Shown here: piece by piece, positions 59,998 through 64,000 of the stretch | Position numbering within the stretch: the first letter of the stretch is position 1 | Layout: each line of letters begins with the position of its first letter | NCBI RefSeq assembly: GCF_001625195.1 | Contig: NC_054389.1 | Location: 11,094,520 to 11,158,519, forward strand | Source of the DNA: Drechmeria coniospora | Lineage: Eukaryota > Ascomycota > Sordariomycetes > Hypocreales > Ophiocordycipitaceae | Length of the DNA stretch: 64,000 nt | Direction: 5' to 3' | Notes under the pieces: model-generated | Databases searched by the model: none | What the model was told of the DNA's origin: nothing | Seen by the model: the letters and a program-made list of their open reading frames with translations, nothing else | Made by a program: the position numbers and the translations under genes

Positions 59998-61297
59998 TTA
60001 CAAAATGCTCCTGCATCGACCCGCGCCCGTTAGCATTGTCTCGTGCTTTTTCAGGACGCCGAGAAGGTGGCCAGAGTTTGAAGGGGAAGGCGAGTGCCCA
60101 CCTGCACAGTGTCCCTCCCACGAGCAACGGCCAGCATGGGTTGGAGAAGGTTCGCATGTGCTCTGGTTGGCACCGCCATCGCCGATGCGGGTGACAAGCC
60201 TGTCGCCAAGGTCTGCGATGCTACTTTCAAATTCGTCAAAATTCTGGGCGTTCCACTTGGCACCGTCGGCTCCCGGGACGGCCTCGTGGCCACGGAAGGC
60301 AATGTACAGGACGTCGGCGTCGCCATGGCCAGCGTTTCCGTTCATGGCTTGGCCGAAGCAAGCGGTGGCGAGGGCGATGGATGCTTCGCCGACGACGGCT
60401 TGGGGCCCATCGTCCCCGTTGGTGTCACCCCAGACGGCGAAAAACTGAGAGTCGGCCACTCGTCAGTCTCTTTGGGTCAGGGCGAGAGGGAGAGCGAGAG
60501 CGAGAGCGAGAGTTGGAGTAAGAGCGAGAGTTTGGAGTAAGAGTTAAAGTAAGAGTGAAGGAAAGTGAGAGTGCAAGCAAGGATAAGGATAAGTGGTAGA
60601 GCCCATAAGTGAGAGTGAGAGTGAGCGCGAGAGTGTTGAGAGTGAGAGAACCCGCGAGTGAGAGTGACAGTGAGTATGAAAGGAAAGGAAAGGGAGAGAG
60701 CCCACCAGCTTGTCTTTGCAAACGACGGCCACGACACTCAGGGGTTCGATGCCATGGTTGCGGGGGTCAAACGTCTTCCAGCCAGGCTTGGTGCCGTCGT
60801 TTCCGAGGACAACGTAGGCGTGAGCGTTGGGGTCGAGATCTGGCTGGCCAGTGCCGTAGCTTCGGACAGTTTCGGCAAAGGCCGTGATGGCCTGGATATC
60901 GGCCGAGCTGCGGCAGCGATGGTCGTCGGCGGGGCCGTTCTGGACGCCGTCGCAATCAATGTCCATGTCGGCGAGCGCACCGTCACGGCCTTGGAGGTAG
61001 AGGACGCCATAGTCATCCATATGGTCGCCGCAGTAGTCAAAGGCTGAACGGGTCAAGGGTCGTCAGCGAGCGGGTGCCGGAGCGGCGCTTTCGAAGGAAA
61101 CGTTGGACGGACGCACTGCCAGAGCCGCGGGTATCGCCGTGGGAGGCGTGAAAGCCACCGGCGAGCACTTCGTTACACCTCTGCCGTGCGCGGATGCCAT
61201 GGTAGAAGCTCTGGACGTTTGACGGTACTTTGCGGCCGGAGCCGAGGGTGCCGAGGACGGCGGCCGAGAAGAGCAGAGAGAGACGAAGAGAAAGCAT
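59998..61297 (-). CDS. Secreted endo-chitosanase, GH75
   Basis: Hydrolyses beta-1,4 bonds of chitosan outside the cell. Exons complement(59998..60444, 60706..61043, 61117..61297), 321 residues, phases checked. A signal peptide (MLSLRLSLLFSAAVLGTLGSG) starts at 61297. Family features in order: FDYCGDHM, MDIDCDG, CKDKL, then VWGDTNGDDG and GEASIALATACFG. The aspartate of WGD (180) and glutamate of GEAS (193) are 13 residues apart, the spacing of the catalytic pair known in Fusarium GH75 chitosanase. The catalytic domain ends near DRLVTRIG (about 261); a 60-residue tail with four cysteines (CEPSPTHAGRC and so on) follows and is not typical, so it may be a real extension or a missed intron. Intron 2 is long (261 bases) and low complexity. 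Confidence 0.92.
60475..60700. repeat. Purine microsatellite inside chitosanase intron 2
   Basis: (GAGAGC)n and (GTGAGA)n-like steps fill most of the intron 60445-60705; on the gene's sense strand this is CT-rich. It accounts for the unusual intron length. Confidence 0.85.
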
Positions 61298-64000
61298 GCC
61301 GGTTCCATCCAGGCGGGAGAGAGCGCGTGAGTGTGGGCGACGGCGACGGTGCGTGGGGACGAGAGGCCTAGGTAGGGGCTGGGTGGTGAGGAGCGGCTGC
61401 TCGCGGTGGCGGTTGGGCGTGCCCTTGAGCATCCCCATCGACCCCTTAATACTTGGTCGCGACGTCCGAGATTCACCAACTGTCGTCGCTCGAGCATCAA
61501 CGGTGAGAATGGCTTGCTTCCTCGCCGTCGTCATGGCTTCTCATGCCGTCCCTTGTCACCAAACCAACGGCCGTCGCTTCGGCCGCTCCTTGGTTGGGCT
61601 CGGACGGTACCGGGGCAATGTGTTGTGGCGAGTGTGCGAGAGACGTCTGCCGACTCCTCCGCTCGATGCGATGGCCTATCGACTGCCTCGGTCAAGAATT
61701 TTCGAATGCATGGACGCGTAGGCATATCGAACGGCGGGCTCCCTCGAACAAATCCAAGGCAAATCCAAGGCAAATCCAAGGGTCACCGCCTCACGTCGAT
61801 GCGCATGCAGCGAGGAGGAGTGGGAGGGAGAGCGGAAAGGTTGATTTCTCGCCTTGATGGATTCGGGGGCACAGCAACCGCAGCGCTCGGCAATCTCGCC
61901 ATGGATTTATTGTCACCAACACGCCACACCTTTCCCACCAGGCCGAAACCGCAGCTTCATGGAGTTTTTGGCGATCCTACGGAGTGCCGTAAAGGGAAAT
62001 ACGAGTATTATTCGTACGCGTAATGTGCGAGGATGTCAAGTACGTTGAACGCTTGGCGGGACATGCCGGGGTAAGCTCTTGGCAAGGGCGGGTGCTGCCG
62101 TCAGATCCTCTCGGCGAGCGGCACTGGACAACGTTGAGCTTGTTTGTCCCAAGTACAAGTACTTACGGAGTGCGGTAAGCACAGTACTCGGAAGTTGTTG
62201 CACGCATCCGAGGGCATTCAGATCCAGGGCGGACGACAACATCGCCTTCCTTGGGACGTTTGTTTCCCCATTCCCCAGGAACGGGAAGGCGAAGGGTACG
62301 AGTAATGCAGTTGCACTGGAGTACAGCATGTACAAGAAGAGATGAAAGAAAAAATGACGGAAAAATCAAGTACGGAGTAGGTGTGCGGTAGGACTTGGTA
62401 GAGGGCGTGCGAGGTTGCGAGCAGAGGTACATGGACATGCGTGTATTCGGTGAACGTAGGGGATGGGGCATGGGAACGGATGGATGGGGCGGTGTGGAGG
62501 TTGCGTGCTGCCGCGCGTATGGGGAAATGTCTGTTGGGGACGTACGGAGTATACGTGCACAATTAAGTGCAAGCATACTCCGTACGGTGTGCGGTAACGA
62601 GCACGGAGTACACTGTACTTTACATGTACTTGAGATGATGCACAAGTACTGAGAATTACAGTACAATACCTGTCGTCAGTGCCTTCACCTTCTTGTGGAA
62701 ACATGTACCATAGAGTAACATATACTTGCACCTTCTCGTTACACGTTAGGTGTACTCCGTTCAGGTAATAATACAATAATAATGAGCTCCGTACTTACAC
62801 CGCTGGGCAGTATTAAACGCTACCCTTAAGCGAGGCTGAAGTACAGTACTTGCATGCATTGCTGTACAAGTACTTGCGCCGTACTCACGAGTGCACGGTA
62901 CGGTGCTCTATAAGTACTACTTTGGTACTAGGTAGCTTGTATGTGCAGTACAGGTACACCGAATTACAAACCAAGTACTGTACTTACGGCAAGTACTGCG
63001 CACAGCAAGTACCGTGCACTTCATTCACACTTGACAATGGCATGAGGGAAGTTGGGCGGTGTGCAGCGTGCGTGCGAATGAGCCTCGAGGAGGAGGCAAG
63101 TTCCTTGGTGAGTCATTTCATCCCTCCATCTGCACGAATGAGGCATACCACCTGTAGACAAGTTCCAATTTGTTCGACCGAAGACGAGACGAACGAGACG
63201 ACGCGTACTTGCGAGTAGGGGTAGGCATCTACAGTTGCGGACGGGTTTAGCGTGCCACAAGTACAAGTAGATGCATCTGCAGTACCTGTCCTGTACATGT
63301 ACAGTACATGTATACAATGGCTTCAGTCGTCTGGAGCACGCAAGTACTGTGTGCATGTACTTGCTGTTATTAATATCCCGCCCTTGGGCGTAACGTGCCG
63401 TCGAGGATGCCTGAAGTAGGCGGATCACGAGATGAAAAGATCATGCACATGAAGCATTAGTTTCTTCTCGACATGAACATGTACCGGGCTAGCGTACGCG
63501 AACATGTAAATAGCATGTAATTCTTAGCACGGAGTACCGAGCAATCATTACGTGACTCCAACTCTAATTGAACAAACTACTAGCATTATTACTAGCTAAC
63601 TATTCGGCCCATATAAGTACAGTAGGTACCGCTGTACTTGAATGTACAAGTGTTTCGTGCCTGTGCAAGTACTGGCCCCAACCAGGTGTGCAGGCAGCAT
63701 AAGTACAAGTAAGTACAATATGAAGTGATACCAGTGTACGGTTCTTGCACAGAAGGGAAACCATGGCAATTGCAACCTGTACCCGAGTATCCGCATGCAT
63801 GTACTGTACTGTAAGTACTTGTAATAAAGTAGGCGTACGGAGTACTCTGTACAATAATTACGGAGTACCGAGCAATATGCAAGTACATGCTTGCACCTTG
63901 CTACGCCTTCATATTAATAACAAGGCAATACACGACACAATACTACGTACACCTAGTTGTACTCCCGACAGTATTATCATACAGAGTAAGTGTATTTGCA
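61298..64000. other. Chitosanase promoter and terminal GTAC-rich spacer
   Basis: 61298-62000 is the promoter side of the chitosanase gene, with a three-copy direct repeat of AAATCCAAGGC at about 61749-61781. From 62030 to the end GTAC words dominate again (AAGTACTTG, ACTCCGTAC, CATGTACTGTAC). No gene recognised. Confidence 0.55.

Overview
The window is nuclear DNA of a filamentous ascomycete, most likely a Sordariomycete and probably of the order Hypocreales. The evidence is GC-rich exons split by many short GT-AG introns (mostly 55-98 bases, one with a perfect TGCTAAC branch site), and typical fungal proteins: a Mrc1 homologue, a Rad26/UvsD-type ATRIP homologue, a LaeA-like methyltransferase, a GH75 chitosanase and a sterol-glucosyltransferase-like enzyme. 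The order assignment is inference; species cannot be named from this sequence alone. I found 14 protein genes whose exon phases I checked by hand, no convincing tRNA or rRNA gene, no transposon and no biosynthetic gene cluster core enzyme.

Layout: 1-3.9 kb spacer; 3.9-6.0 kb LIM-domain protein (-); 6-13 kb spacer; 13.0-16.1 kb sterol-glucosyltransferase-like protein (+); 16.1-18.6 kb spacer; 18.6-20.3 kb myo-inositol-1-phosphate synthase INO1 (+); 21.4-25.4 kb replication checkpoint mediator MRC1 (+); 25.9-26.9 kb LaeA-like methyltransferase (-); 30.9-32.5 kb CDP-diacylglycerol synthase CDS1 (-); 35.2-37.7 kb ATRIP/Rad26 homologue (+); 38.1-38.9 kb NAD(P)-binding epimerase-like protein (-); 39.5-40.5 kb small-cysteine secreted protein (-); 41.5-43.7 kb UDP-glucose 6-dehydrogenase (-); 48.3-49.5 kb single-pass secretory-pathway membrane protein (-); 54.8-56.5 kb MFS transporter (+); 57.4-59.5 kb 5'-nucleotidase-like metallophosphoesterase (+); 60.0-61.3 kb GH75 chitosanase (-).

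Functional links: INO1 and CDS1 make the two precursors of phosphatidylinositol (inositol phosphate and CDP-diacylglycerol). MRC1 and the ATRIP homologue act in the same ATR/Mec1 replication-stress checkpoint and lie about 10 kb apart. The glucosyltransferase-like protein and UDP-glucose dehydrogenase both probably use UDP-glucose. These are co-locations, not a demonstrated cluster.

Two non-coding patterns stand out. Spacers are packed with GTAC-centred words built on ACTCCGTAC/GTACGGAGT, including perfect 18-base palindromes and a 19-copy 24-base minisatellite, while exons are nearly free of them. Long C-tracts (9-20 bases) occur in leaders and introns of ten of the genes, always as C on the sense strand.
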